Shown one piece after another: positions 45,161 to 52,263 of a stretch of 58,659 nt of DNA. The position numbers were made by a program, and so were the translations under genes. The stretch's first letter is position 1; each line of letters begins with the position of its first letter. The stretch spans positions 1-58,659 of the forward strand of contig JBQDZM010000016.1 of assembly GCA_052108535.1 (NCBI GenBank). Reading direction: 5' to 3'. The notes under the pieces are model-generated. The model was not told where the DNA came from, did no database searches, and saw only the letters and a program-made list of their open reading frames with translations. This stretch comes from Galactobacter sp052108535. GTDB lineage: Bacteria; Actinomycetota; Actinomycetes; Actinomycetales; Micrococcaceae.

Positions 45161-46621
45161 ATGCCACGGCTCTCGGTTCTCATGCCGGCTTTCAACGCGC
45201 AGGCTACGGTGCTCCCGGCGGTCCGCAGCACCCTCAGGGCCCTGCCGAGGGACGCGGAACTCGTGGTTTTGGACGATGGCAGTACGGATGACACCGCCCG
45301 GGTCCTCTCGCAGCTGGGGGATCGCAGGCTGCGGGTGCTCTCACGGGCCAACGATGGTGTCGCCTCAGGTCTGAATCTGCTGCTGCAGGAAACGGACAGT
45401 GAATACATTGCTCGGATGGACGCCGATGACCTGGTGCTGCCGGGGCGGTTCCGGCGGCAACTGGCTGCGGCCCGTGACGGAGCGGAGGCGGTGTTCACGA
45501 CCGTCGTGACCTGGAACCAACACAAACTCACACCACCCAGGCCGTCGGCGATTCTGCCCCAGGATTTCGGTCTGCACCTGCTTCTCACCAATCCTGTGGC
45601 TCATTCCACGCTCTTGGCACGCCGCGAAGCCGTGGATCGGGTGGGTGGTTACAGAATCTTGCCGACAGAGGACTACGACCTGTGGCTCAGGATGGCTGCC
45701 TCCGAGAGCAGACTCTTGCGGCTCGCCGTGCCGGGAGTGGCCTACCGGACGCATCCTCAGCAGGTCACTGCATCGCCAGAGTGGCGTCGCAGCAGCTGGG
45801 AGAACCCGCAGATCGCGGAGGCCTTCTCTGCGCTGGCCCAGCAACTGCTCGGTGTCCCTGCATTCCGGATCACCGCTTTGGCGATTGCCGAGACTTTGAG
45901 TCCCGAGGAGAAGCTGCAACGCTTTGACGAGTTCGCGGAAGCCTTCAAGGCAGCACTGGACCACCACAGTGACACCGCGCAACGGGCACTGAAACGAAAG
46001 CTCGCGGAACGACGCGGATGGCTGACCCGGAATGTGTCGGTTGCGCCCGGCACTGCGGACGCGAAACCGCTCGGCAGCGAGGTCGGCGTGGTTCCCGGTG
46101 CGTCGGCGCGCGAGCGCTTCCGGACGGCCGTGGCCGCGGACCGCAAGGCGAACGCGGCCTACCCGAAGAGCAGACTCGTGTTGCGTTGGTTCCGTGCAGC
46201 GCAGCGCTGGCGCCAGACGCCAGGTCCGCTCGGCCGGATCATGTTCATGGCGGTGGGAGGTTCGTACAAGGCCGTGACCGAGGGGATCCTCGGGATCGAA
46301 TTGCCGGTCAGTACGGCGGTGGGGCCGGGGCTGCGCCTGCGCCACTGCTTTGGGATCGTCGTGAACCCGTCCTCACGGATCGGGGCCAATGTGATGTTGC
46401 GGCATGGCGTGACCTTGGGCAATCGCCGGTCTAGGCACGATTGCCCGGTCATCGAGGACGGTGCGGAGATCGGGGTCGGAGCGGTAGTGATCGGCTCGGT
46501 GACGATCGGGGCAGGAGCCCGGCTGGGCCCCAATGTGGTGGTGGTCAAGGACGTGCCTGCCGGGGCGTCCGTACGTTCGCCCGGCACCGAGACCAGCCGA
46601 AAGGCAGGAACAGCAGCATGA
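45161..46621 (+). CDS. bifunctional glycosyltransferase 2 / beta-helix O-acetyltransferase fusion
   Basis: 486 residues in one frame. About 1-230 form a GT2 domain (SVLMPAFNAQ, VLDDGSTDD, MDADDL at about 85-90, PTEDYDLWLRM). A helical linker follows (about 240-370). About 385-475 form a serine-acetyltransferase-like left-handed beta-helix (LRLRHCFGIVVNPSSRIG, LRHGVTLGNRRS, VIEDGAEIGVGAVVIGSV) with the active-site His in HCFG. Such a domain suggests addition of an acetyl group to the growing repeat unit by the same polypeptide. ATG at 45161 with GGAG upstream. The stop overlaps the TagD-like start (ATGA). Confidence 0.88.
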   Translation: MPRLSVLMPAFNAQATVLPAVRSTLRALPRDAELVVLDDGSTDDTARVLSQLGDRRLRVLSRANDGVASGLNLLLQETDSEYIARMDADDLVLPGRFRRQLAAARDGAEAVFTTVVTWNQHKLTPPRPSAILPQDFGLHLLLTNPVAHSTLLARREAVDRVGGYRILPTEDYDLWLRMAASESRLLRLAVPGVAYRTHPQQVTASPEWRRSSWENPQIAEAFSALAQQLLGVPAFRITALAIAETLSPEEKLQRFDEFAEAFKAALDHHSDTAQRALKRKLAERRGWLTRNVSVAPGTADAKPLGSEVGVVPGASARERFRTAVAADRKANAAYPKSRLVLRWFRAAQRWRQTPGPLGRIMFMAVGGSYKAVTEGILGIELPVSTAVGPGLRLRHCFGIVVNPSSRIGANVMLRHGVTLGNRRSRHDCPVIEDGAEIGVGAVVIGSVTIGAGARLGPNVVVVKDVPAGASVRSPGTETSRKAGTAA

Positions 46622-47070
46622 GGATCGGATACGCGGCCGGAGCCTTCGACCTGTTCCATGTTGGACACCTGAACTTGCTGCGGCAGGCCAAGGCGCACTG
46701 CGACCGGCTGGTGGCAGGTGTGGTCTCGGACGAGATGCTTCGGCAGGTCAAGGGCATCGAGCCGGTGGTGCCCACCGAGGAACGGTGCGAGATCGTGCGC
46801 CACATCGACCTGGTGGACCAGGTCCACGTGGAGACCACCCCATCCAAGTTAGACGCCTGGAGGCAGGTCGGCTTCACCCACTTCTTCAAGGGAGACGACT
46901 GGCGGGGGACCGAGAAGGGGCTGCTCCTGGAAGAACAGTTCGGCGCGGTCGGAGTTCAGGTGGTCTATTTCCCCTACACAGCGCACACGTCGTCCACGGC
47001 CTTGCGCCGCGCCCTTTCGCTCTTGGAACGGGCCGAGGGAAGCAACCTGAACGGGCCTATCGCGACGTGA
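46618..47070 (+). CDS. TagD-like cytidylyltransferase
   Basis: 150-residue nucleotidyltransferase with the signature AGAFDLFHVGHLNLL (HxGH motif) and C-terminal TSSTALRR, as in glycerol-3-phosphate and related cytidylyltransferases. It would make a CDP-alcohol for the phosphotransferase at 39815-40564. Chain length is that of TagD. It overlaps the fusion protein by four bases and the yaaA end by 14 (convergent). Confidence 0.9.
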   Translation: MRIGYAAGAFDLFHVGHLNLLRQAKAHCDRLVAGVVSDEMLRQVKGIEPVVPTEERCEIVRHIDLVDQVHVETTPSKLDAWRQVGFTHFFKGDDWRGTEKGLLLEEQFGAVGVQVVYFPYTAHTSSTALRRALSLLERAEGSNLNGPIAT

Positions 47071-47839
47071 AGCGGTGATCCTCGGGCAGCACCACGGTCA
47101 GCCGCCACGGTTTGGTCTTGGTGGGCGCTGACAACTCGACGTCCCACCACTGGGCCGCGATCTGCCGGAGCTCCTCGGCGGTGGTCGGCTGCTCGCAGGA
47201 GGCCAACAGTCGTCCCACCAACTCGCCACGGGTGTGCTTGGCGAAGTGAGACACCACCTTGCGTTGTCCGGCTCGCAATTGCACGGCGTCCACGGCCACA
47301 GTCGTGGCCGGCGGCAACTTAGCCGCGGCGGCGTACGTCGAGGAACGCACATCGACCACTAAATCATCCCCGGCTCTCTCCGCCAGAGCCGCACTCAGAG
47401 CGGGACGCCACGCCGCGGCCAGCTTGCCGATGCCTGGCAGATCCACTCCCATGGACAAACGGTAGGCAGGGATCCTGTCCCCGAACGACACCGCGCCCCA
47501 GAGTGCAGAGACCACCACCACGTCCTGATCGGCACGAGACCGCGCCTCGGCGGGGAGGCCCGCGTAATCCAGGGCGTCGTAGAGGACACCGGAGTAGATG
47601 CTGTGGGCGGGAGCCGTCGGCGCCGAGAGCAGCTCGGTGTTGGCCGCGACCTCGTCAACCAGTGAGGCGCCGACCTTCAGCACGCTCTGGGCCCGTTCCT
47701 GGGCGGAGAGCCGCACCAAGGCATCCGCCACCTGAGTCCTCTGCTCGGTCAAGGACGGGAAGGACAAGGAGGCAAGGTCGACGGGGTCGCCTCGGTCCGG
47801 ACGGGATTTGCCCTCCGAGGGCGGCAGCAGCATCAACAC
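47057..47839 (-). CDS. yaaA: YaaA-family peroxide-stress protein
   Basis: 260-residue UPF0246/YaaA protein, with MLLPPSEGKS near the start, IYSGVLYDALDY, SALWGAVSFGDRIPAYR and VVSHFAKHTRGEL. In E. coli YaaA lowers free iron under hydrogen peroxide. GTG 47839 is supported by a -10 TAGGCT exactly 7 bases upstream; an ATG six bases downstream is the alternative. It is divergent from the SGNH gene. Confidence 0.9.
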   Translation of the reverse strand: MLMLLPPSEGKSRPDRGDPVDLASLSFPSLTEQRTQVADALVRLSAQERAQSVLKVGASLVDEVAANTELLSAPTAPAHSIYSGVLYDALDYAGLPAEARSRADQDVVVVSALWGAVSFGDRIPAYRLSMGVDLPGIGKLAAAWRPALSAALAERAGDDLVVDVRSSTYAAAAKLPPATTVAVDAVQLRAGQRKVVSHFAKHTRGELVGRLLASCEQPTTAEELRQIAAQWWDVELSAPTKTKPWRLTVVLPEDHRFTSR

Positions 47840-47846
47840 GTTTCAC

Positions 47847-47856
47847 AGCCTAGAAT
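47847..47856. promoter_or_regulatory. overlapping divergent -10 elements of yaaA and the SGNH lipoprotein gene
   Basis: The 10 bases AGCCTAGAAT contain TAGGCT on the reverse strand (47852-47847, yaaA, 7 bases to GTG) and TAGAAT on the forward strand (47851-47856, SGNH gene, 51 bases before its GTG). RNA polymerase cannot occupy both at once. Confidence 0.4.
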
Positions 47857-47907
47857 CGTTGGCGGCCAACGCACTAATCGGACCAGGGTCGGGAGGACAA
47901 CGGGCAC

Positions 47908-48657
47908 GTGAGTAGAGCAGCAGAGACACGACCAAGCCGTCGGGCCTTCCTGACCGGGGCGGGAGCGGCCCTGACCGGGATCGCTCTGGCTGGCTGTGCG
48001 CAAAACATGGTGCGGCCTGGGCAGGATTTCCCGGCCCCCGCATCAGAAACGGCGGAGCCCGGGGAAACGCCAGAGCCGACCACTTTTGTGGTGTACGGGG
48101 ATTCGCTGACGGCCGGTCGTCGCAAACGCCTCACGTTCGGGCTGCCTCCCGTGGACACCTGGCTGGGGCACTTGGGCCCCGGGTTGCTCTGGAGCGGCGG
48201 TGCGGCCGTGTCTGGCGCTACCGCGCAGGCTCTGCCCGCCATGCTGACCACCGCGCCCAGGGCTGATTACGGCATCTACTTCTTCGGAACCAATGACCGC
48301 AGGCACGGACGCAGCGTGGAGGAGATGGTCGCGGACATCGCCGAGGCTCACGCCTCGATCCTTCCAGCGCGCCGCCCCGAGACGCCGTGTCTGGTGGCCG
48401 TGGGGCCCCAGGGGAGTGCCGCGTTGAGCTCCGCAGTTGATACCTGGAACATCGAGGTTCGGCTCAGCGCAGAGGAGCTGGGTTGGGGTTACCTGGATCC
48501 ATGGGGTCAGTTGCGCGCCTCGGCGTCGGCCGGAGGGCCTGGGCAGTGGGCCTCTGCCGGGATTCATCGTGACCAACTGCACCCGACCGAGGGCGGCGCC
48601 AAGCTGCTGGCGGCGGGGATGGAGGCCGCGTTGGGCGGATTGGTTCAGAAGAGCTAA
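47908..48657 (+). CDS. SGNH/GDSL hydrolase lipoprotein with Tat-type signal
   Basis: 249 residues. SRRAFLTGAGAAL at the N-terminus is Tat-like and is followed by the lipobox LAGC (lipid Cys30). The hydrolase core has GDSLTAG (Ser66 nucleophile), GTNDRR (block III) and the DxxH pair in DQLHPTEGG. It may remove acetyl or acyl groups from surface polymers; the neighbouring polysaccharide locus makes that attractive but unproven. GGAGG lies 11 bases before GTG. Confidence 0.85.
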   Translation: MSRAAETRPSRRAFLTGAGAALTGIALAGCAQNMVRPGQDFPAPASETAEPGETPEPTTFVVYGDSLTAGRRKRLTFGLPPVDTWLGHLGPGLLWSGGAAVSGATAQALPAMLTTAPRADYGIYFFGTNDRRHGRSVEEMVADIAEAHASILPARRPETPCLVAVGPQGSAALSSAVDTWNIEVRLSAEELGWGYLDPWGQLRASASAGGPGQWASAGIHRDQLHPTEGGAKLLAAGMEAALGGLVQKS

Positions 48658-48764
48658 CGGGGGTCAACGTTGCCTTCTGGCGCACCATGGCACATGGTGA
48701 CACTTCCTCATCCTGGCTGGCTTTAGCTCCTCTTAGGGGAACTTGGCCGGTAAACTGAACCGAC

Positions 48765-48842
48765 ATGGGCTGCCAGGTGCGGCTCACGGAGAGAGTCGGC
48801 GCGATGCCGCCTCCGGGAAGGAGCCCGCCATGCAGTCTGTAG
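48765..48842 (+). other. possible 25-codon leader ORF before the antitoxin
   Basis: An open frame starts with ATG 48765 and ends in TAG after the antitoxin start (overlap of 13 bases). A TAAACT -10 candidate (48751-48756) ends 8 bases before that ATG, so it could be translated as a leaderless leader peptide coupled to the antitoxin. Evidence is thin; it may be chance. Confidence 0.2.
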
Positions 48843-49015
48843 ATGATCGCAAGATTGACCGTGCTGACGTAGTTGATCGTGCCCGCCACAACGTCATGCT
48901 TGAAGGCCTCCAGGTGAGCCGCGAGTTCTCCGAGGACTCCGATCGGTATGTTGCCGGCCAGATCTCAGCGAGTGAGCTTCTGCAGCAGACTCGTGCTCGG
49001 TATGGGATTGCCTGA
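48830..49015 (+). CDS. VbhA-like antitoxin of a Fic toxin-antitoxin pair
   Basis: 61-residue small helical protein. The Fic inhibition motif [S/T]xxxE[G/N] is expected; here it reads NVMLEG (21-26), so the catalytic-site-blocking Glu25 and Gly26 are kept but Ser/Thr is Asn. The C-terminal YVAGQISASELLQQTRARYG matches the VbhA domain. Start with GGAAGGAG upstream. It overlaps the Fic gene by 14 bases. Confidence 0.8.
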   Translation: MQSVDDRKIDRADVVDRARHNVMLEGLQVSREFSEDSDRYVAGQISASELLQQTRARYGIA

Positions 49016-49391
49016 TCCGGTCCACGACCCCTACCTGTTGCCCAACGGGGTCCTGCGCAACCTCCTAGGGATTGAGGATCGTAGAGAGCTTCAACGTGCC
49101 GAAGCCGACCTGGTCTCAGCGCAAGAGGTCACGCTGGTTGAGGACGACCTTGTTCCTCATACGCGCGACTTCGCGGAGCTTTGCGCCATCCATGTGCACC
49201 CGTTCCGCGAAGGCAATGGGAGAACTCAACGCCTGTTCTGGTCCCGCATTGCCTTGGACGCTGGGTGGGCTTTGGACTGGCGTCCGATCCACGGAACGAC
49301 TCTTGATGACGTGAGTCGACTTGCTCGTGAGGGTGGAGATTCTGGACCGTTGCAATCCGCCCTGGACTCGTGTGTCTCACCTCGTCCGTGA
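49002..49391 (+). pseudogene. Fic-family AMPylase with an internal in-frame deletion
   Basis: 129 residues in one open frame. The start (DPYLLPNGVLRNLLGIEDRREL) and end (HPFREGNGRTQR, then WSRIALDAGWALDWRP) match short Fic toxins. The roughly 70 residues that normally lie between CAIHR and HPFREGNGR are missing: the sequence reads CAIHVHPFREGNGR. Lost parts would carry the helices and flap that position the target. The HPFxxGNGR catalytic loop is intact, but a working fold is doubtful, so I call it a decayed toxin. Confidence 0.75.
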
Positions 49392-49408
49392 CTGACACGA
49401 AGAGCGCC

Positions 49409-49427
49409 CCGCACCGTTCAGGTGCGG
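49409..49427 (-). terminator. terminator of rnpB
   Basis: A 7-bp stem CCGCACC/GGTGCGG with loop GTTCA, about 30 bases beyond the rnpB 3' end on the reverse strand. A GC-rich stem with little U-tract. Confidence 0.5.
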
Positions 49428-49457
49428 CATCAAACCTAGGACGGTTCAACGTTGGGT

Positions 49458-49843
49458 GGATGAGCCGGCCTGTGAGCCGGGTTCTGTCTCCACGCAGGGT
49501 TACCCCTGCATGGGAGGCGGTCATCCATCTAGGGCCACCGTTGCCGGTGGCCTCGAGCGGCCTACCCGGTACCTCAGGCGGACAGCCTTCGAGCGGCACC
49601 TGTCTGACCTTGCTCCGGGTGGGGTTTACCTAGCCGTCCCAGTCACCTGGGACGCTGGTGGTCTCTTACACCACCGTTTCACCCTTACCCCGGCCTACTG
49701 GCCGAGGCGGTTTGTTTTCTGTGGCACTGGCCTGCGGGTCACCCCGAGTGGGCGTTACCCACCACCCTGTCCTGTGGAGCCCGGACTTTCCTCGGGCCCC
49801 TGCGTCAATAGCTGGGGCACGCGACCGTCCGGCCGACTCATCC
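49458..49843 (-). ncRNA. rnpB: RNase P RNA, class A
   Basis: On the reverse strand the sequence begins GAGTCGGCCGGACGGTCGCG and contains the universal GAGGAAAGTCCGGGCTCCA core, ACAGAAAACAAACCGC, the GGTAAGGGTGAAACGGTG P15/P16 region and a 3' end complementary to the 5' end (CCGGCTCA). These are hallmarks of bacterial type A RNase P RNA, which cleaves tRNA 5' leaders. A TAGACT -10 lies at 49851-49856 on the reverse strand. The ends are approximate to a few bases. Confidence 0.95.
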
Positions 49844-49850
49844 GTGTCCC

Positions 49851-49856
49851 AGTCTA
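49851..49856 (-). promoter_or_regulatory. -10 element for rnpB
   Basis: TAGACT on the reverse strand, ending 7 bases before the expected RNA 5' end near 49843. Confidence 0.5.
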
Positions 49857-49977
49857 GACTCCCGAACCGACTCAGGCGCGACACCATGCGGTGCCCCGGG
49901 CTGCCGTTCGGCGTAAGCATGGTCGCAAGGGTGGCATAACTCACCCACACATGAACGCCTGTGCATTCTCTGGCTAG

Positions 49978-49983
49978 TAGGAT
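49978..49983 (+). promoter_or_regulatory. candidate -10 element for gap
   Basis: TAGGAT about 110 bases before the gap start codon. The stretch 49857-50093 holds no gene that I can see. Confidence 0.3.
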
Positions 49984-50093
49984 GGACGAGAGTGCACTAG
50001 CGCGGTGATGGAGCCCATCACCCGAGTGTGCGACCCACGACGACGAGGGCAACGGGGCCCCGCCGTCCGTAACCCGATCAGCAGGAGACGAAC

Positions 50094-51542
50094 TTGTCGC
50101 AGCAGACCGACGCAGCCCAGGCCGAGTGGAGCGCACGTGAGGGGGTCGCCGAGGAGTTGATCCCACTCATCGGCCGCCTCTACCGCGAGAACAACGTGGT
50201 GCCTTCGATCCATGGCCGCAAGCTCATCAACAAGTCCGCCACCGATCTGCTGAAGGCGCACCGCATTGTGCGTCACTATGACGGCCAGGAGATGGATCCG
50301 GCGGATTCGCTCGAGCTGCTCTCCGTGGTGGACGGTCTCGACGTCGGCGCCGTGTCCCTGGACCTAGCCGCACTGCACAACGGTGCCAAGGAAGCCCAGG
50401 CCAAGGGTGTCTCCGTCACCGAGTACCTGGAGCAGCAGCTGGCGGAGGTCGCAGGTCAGCACGGCGCCAGCCCTGCCGCACCCAAAGACATCGTCCTCTA
50501 CGGCTTCGGTCGCATTGGTCGGTTGCTGGCCCGCATCCTCATCGAGCGCGGCGGCTACGGCCTGCGCCTGCGCGCCATCGTGGTGCGCCGCAACGGCGAC
50601 GAGGACCTGGTCAAGCGTGCCTCCTTGCTGCGTCGTGACACCATCCACGGTCCCTTTGACGGTTCCATCCTCGTGGATGAAGAGAAGAACACCATCCAGG
50701 CCAATGGCGCCCTCATCCAGGTGATCTACTCCTCCGACCCCACCACCGTGGACTACGAGGCCTACGGCATCCATGACGCCATCGTGGTGGACAACACCGG
50801 CCGCTGGCGTGACCAGGCCGGGCTGGAACAGCACCTGAAGGCGAAGGGTGTTTCGAAGGTGTTGCTGACGGCTCCGGGCAAGGGCGAGTTGAAGAACATC
50901 GTCCACGGCGTCAACGATGCCGACATCGAGGACACGGACACCATCCTCTCCGCGGCGTCCTGCACCACCAACGCCATCACGCCGGTGTTGAAGGCCCTCA
51001 ACGATGAGTACGGTGTGCAGATTGGCCACGTGGAGACCGTGCACTCCTTCACCAATGATCAGAACCTGACGGATAACTTCCACAAGGGTGAGCGTCGTGG
51101 CCGTGCCGCGACCCTGAACATGGTCCTCACCGAGACCGGTGCAGCCAAGGCCGTGGCCAAGGCCCTGCCGGAGCTCAAGGGCAAGCTGACCGGTAATGCC
51201 ATCCGCGTCCCCACCCCGGACGTGTCCATGGCCATCCTGAACCTGACCCTGGAGAAGGCCACCAGCAAGGACGAGGTCAACACCTTCCTGCGTAAGGCGT
51301 CCCTGGTCTCGGACCTGCACCGCCAGATCGACTACATCGATTCCCCCGAGGTGGTCTCGACGGACTTCGTCGGGTCCCGCCGCGCCGGCATCGTGGACGG
51401 ACGCGCCACCATCGTGGCCGACGACGGCAAGCACCTGGTCCTCTACGTCTGGTACGACAACGAGTTCGGCTACTCCTGCCAGGTGGTCCGGGTCATCGAG
51501 ACCATGGCCGGAACCCACCCGGTGTCCCTGCCCAAGGCCTGA
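50094..51542 (+). CDS. gap: glyceraldehyde-3-phosphate dehydrogenase, long actinobacterial form
   Basis: 482 residues: an N-terminal extension of about 130 residues, then the NAD-binding fold (VLYGFGRIGRLLARIL) and the catalytic domain with Cys290 in SAASCTTNAITP and a downstream WYDNEFGYSCQ. The extension is a feature of a GAPDH subgroup in Micrococcales and relatives. TTG 50094 is chosen because AGGAGACGAAC precedes it. A second, shorter GAPDH may exist elsewhere, so glycolytic versus gluconeogenic use is open. Confidence 0.93.
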   Translation: MSQQTDAAQAEWSAREGVAEELIPLIGRLYRENNVVPSIHGRKLINKSATDLLKAHRIVRHYDGQEMDPADSLELLSVVDGLDVGAVSLDLAALHNGAKEAQAKGVSVTEYLEQQLAEVAGQHGASPAAPKDIVLYGFGRIGRLLARILIERGGYGLRLRAIVVRRNGDEDLVKRASLLRRDTIHGPFDGSILVDEEKNTIQANGALIQVIYSSDPTTVDYEAYGIHDAIVVDNTGRWRDQAGLEQHLKAKGVSKVLLTAPGKGELKNIVHGVNDADIEDTDTILSAASCTTNAITPVLKALNDEYGVQIGHVETVHSFTNDQNLTDNFHKGERRGRAATLNMVLTETGAAKAVAKALPELKGKLTGNAIRVPTPDVSMAILNLTLEKATSKDEVNTFLRKASLVSDLHRQIDYIDSPEVVSTDFVGSRRAGIVDGRATIVADDGKHLVLYVWYDNEFGYSCQVVRVIETMAGTHPVSLPKA

Positions 51543-51555
51543 CCCACCTCAAGCG

Positions 51556-51593
51556 AAGAACCCCGCCCCTGACGTATCACGGGCGGGGTTCTT
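51556..51593. terminator. bidirectional terminator between gap and def
   Basis: 13-bp arms AAGAACCCCGCCC (51556-51568) and GGGCGGGGTTCTT (51581-51593) with a 12-base loop; TTAGTT follows on the plus side. Serves convergent genes. Confidence 0.85.
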
Positions 51594-51613
51594 TAGTTCA
51601 GTGCCCAAACACG

Positions 51614-52189
51614 TCAGTGCCCAAACGGATCCGCGTCCACGCCCGGCATCCACGTCTGGCCGGGTCGGTTGAAGCCTTCGCGCTTCTGCTGCTTCTTCCA
51701 CCGCTTGCCCCATTTGGCGTCCAGCATGTCGACGTAGAGCTTGCCGTCCAGGTGGGAATACTCGTGTTGCATCACGCGGGCGAACCAATCGTGGGCTTCG
51801 AAGTCCACGTCGTTGCCATCCACGTCTAGTCCCTGCACGCGAACGTATTGGGCGCGTTGGAGGGGGAAGTCTAGCCCTGGTACGGAGAGGCAGCCCTCGG
51901 ACATCTCGTCCGGGTCGGGTGCTGCGCCGGAGACCTTGGAGAGTGTCAGGCGTGGGTTGATGACCACCCCGCGGTGGGGAGCGTCGTCCGCGTGGTCGGG
52001 GTAGTCGTACACGAAAATGCGCAGGCCCACGCCGATCTGCGGCGCTGCGAGACCGACACCGTGGGCGGCGTCGTTGGTCTCGTACATGTCTGCCACGAGG
52101 GTCCGAATCTCGTCGTCGATGGTGCTCACCTCTGCGGCGCGGCGGTGCAGAACGGGTTCCCCGTAGATGACGATGGGGCGGACGCTCAC
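51614..52189 (-). CDS. def: peptide deformylase
   Basis: Removes the formyl group from nascent N-terminal methionine. 191 residues with motif 1 GVGLAAPQIG, motif 2 EGCLSVPG (metal Cys) and motif 3 QHEYSHLDG (both His). The C-terminal tail is longer and basic (KRWKKQQKREG), as in related genera. GTG 52189 follows AAGGAG by 7 bases, giving VSVRPIVIYGEPVL. Confidence 0.94.
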   Translation of the reverse strand: MSVRPIVIYGEPVLHRRAAEVSTIDDEIRTLVADMYETNDAAHGVGLAAPQIGVGLRIFVYDYPDHADDAPHRGVVINPRLTLSKVSGAAPDPDEMSEGCLSVPGLDFPLQRAQYVRVQGLDVDGNDVDFEAHDWFARVMQHEYSHLDGKLYVDMLDAKWGKRWKKQQKREGFNRPGQTWMPGVDADPFGH

Positions 52190-52263
52190 GTTAAGTCTCC
52201 TTACTCGGCGGCAGGCGTGCTTCTGCGCCGGTTGGGCGCAGCAGTTCATTCTACTAGGGGGTA

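Noticed and set aside
49456..49857. A plus-strand protein gene (133 codons open) between the Fic relic and gap
   Set aside because: The sequence is the complement of RNase P RNA, with its universal core segments.
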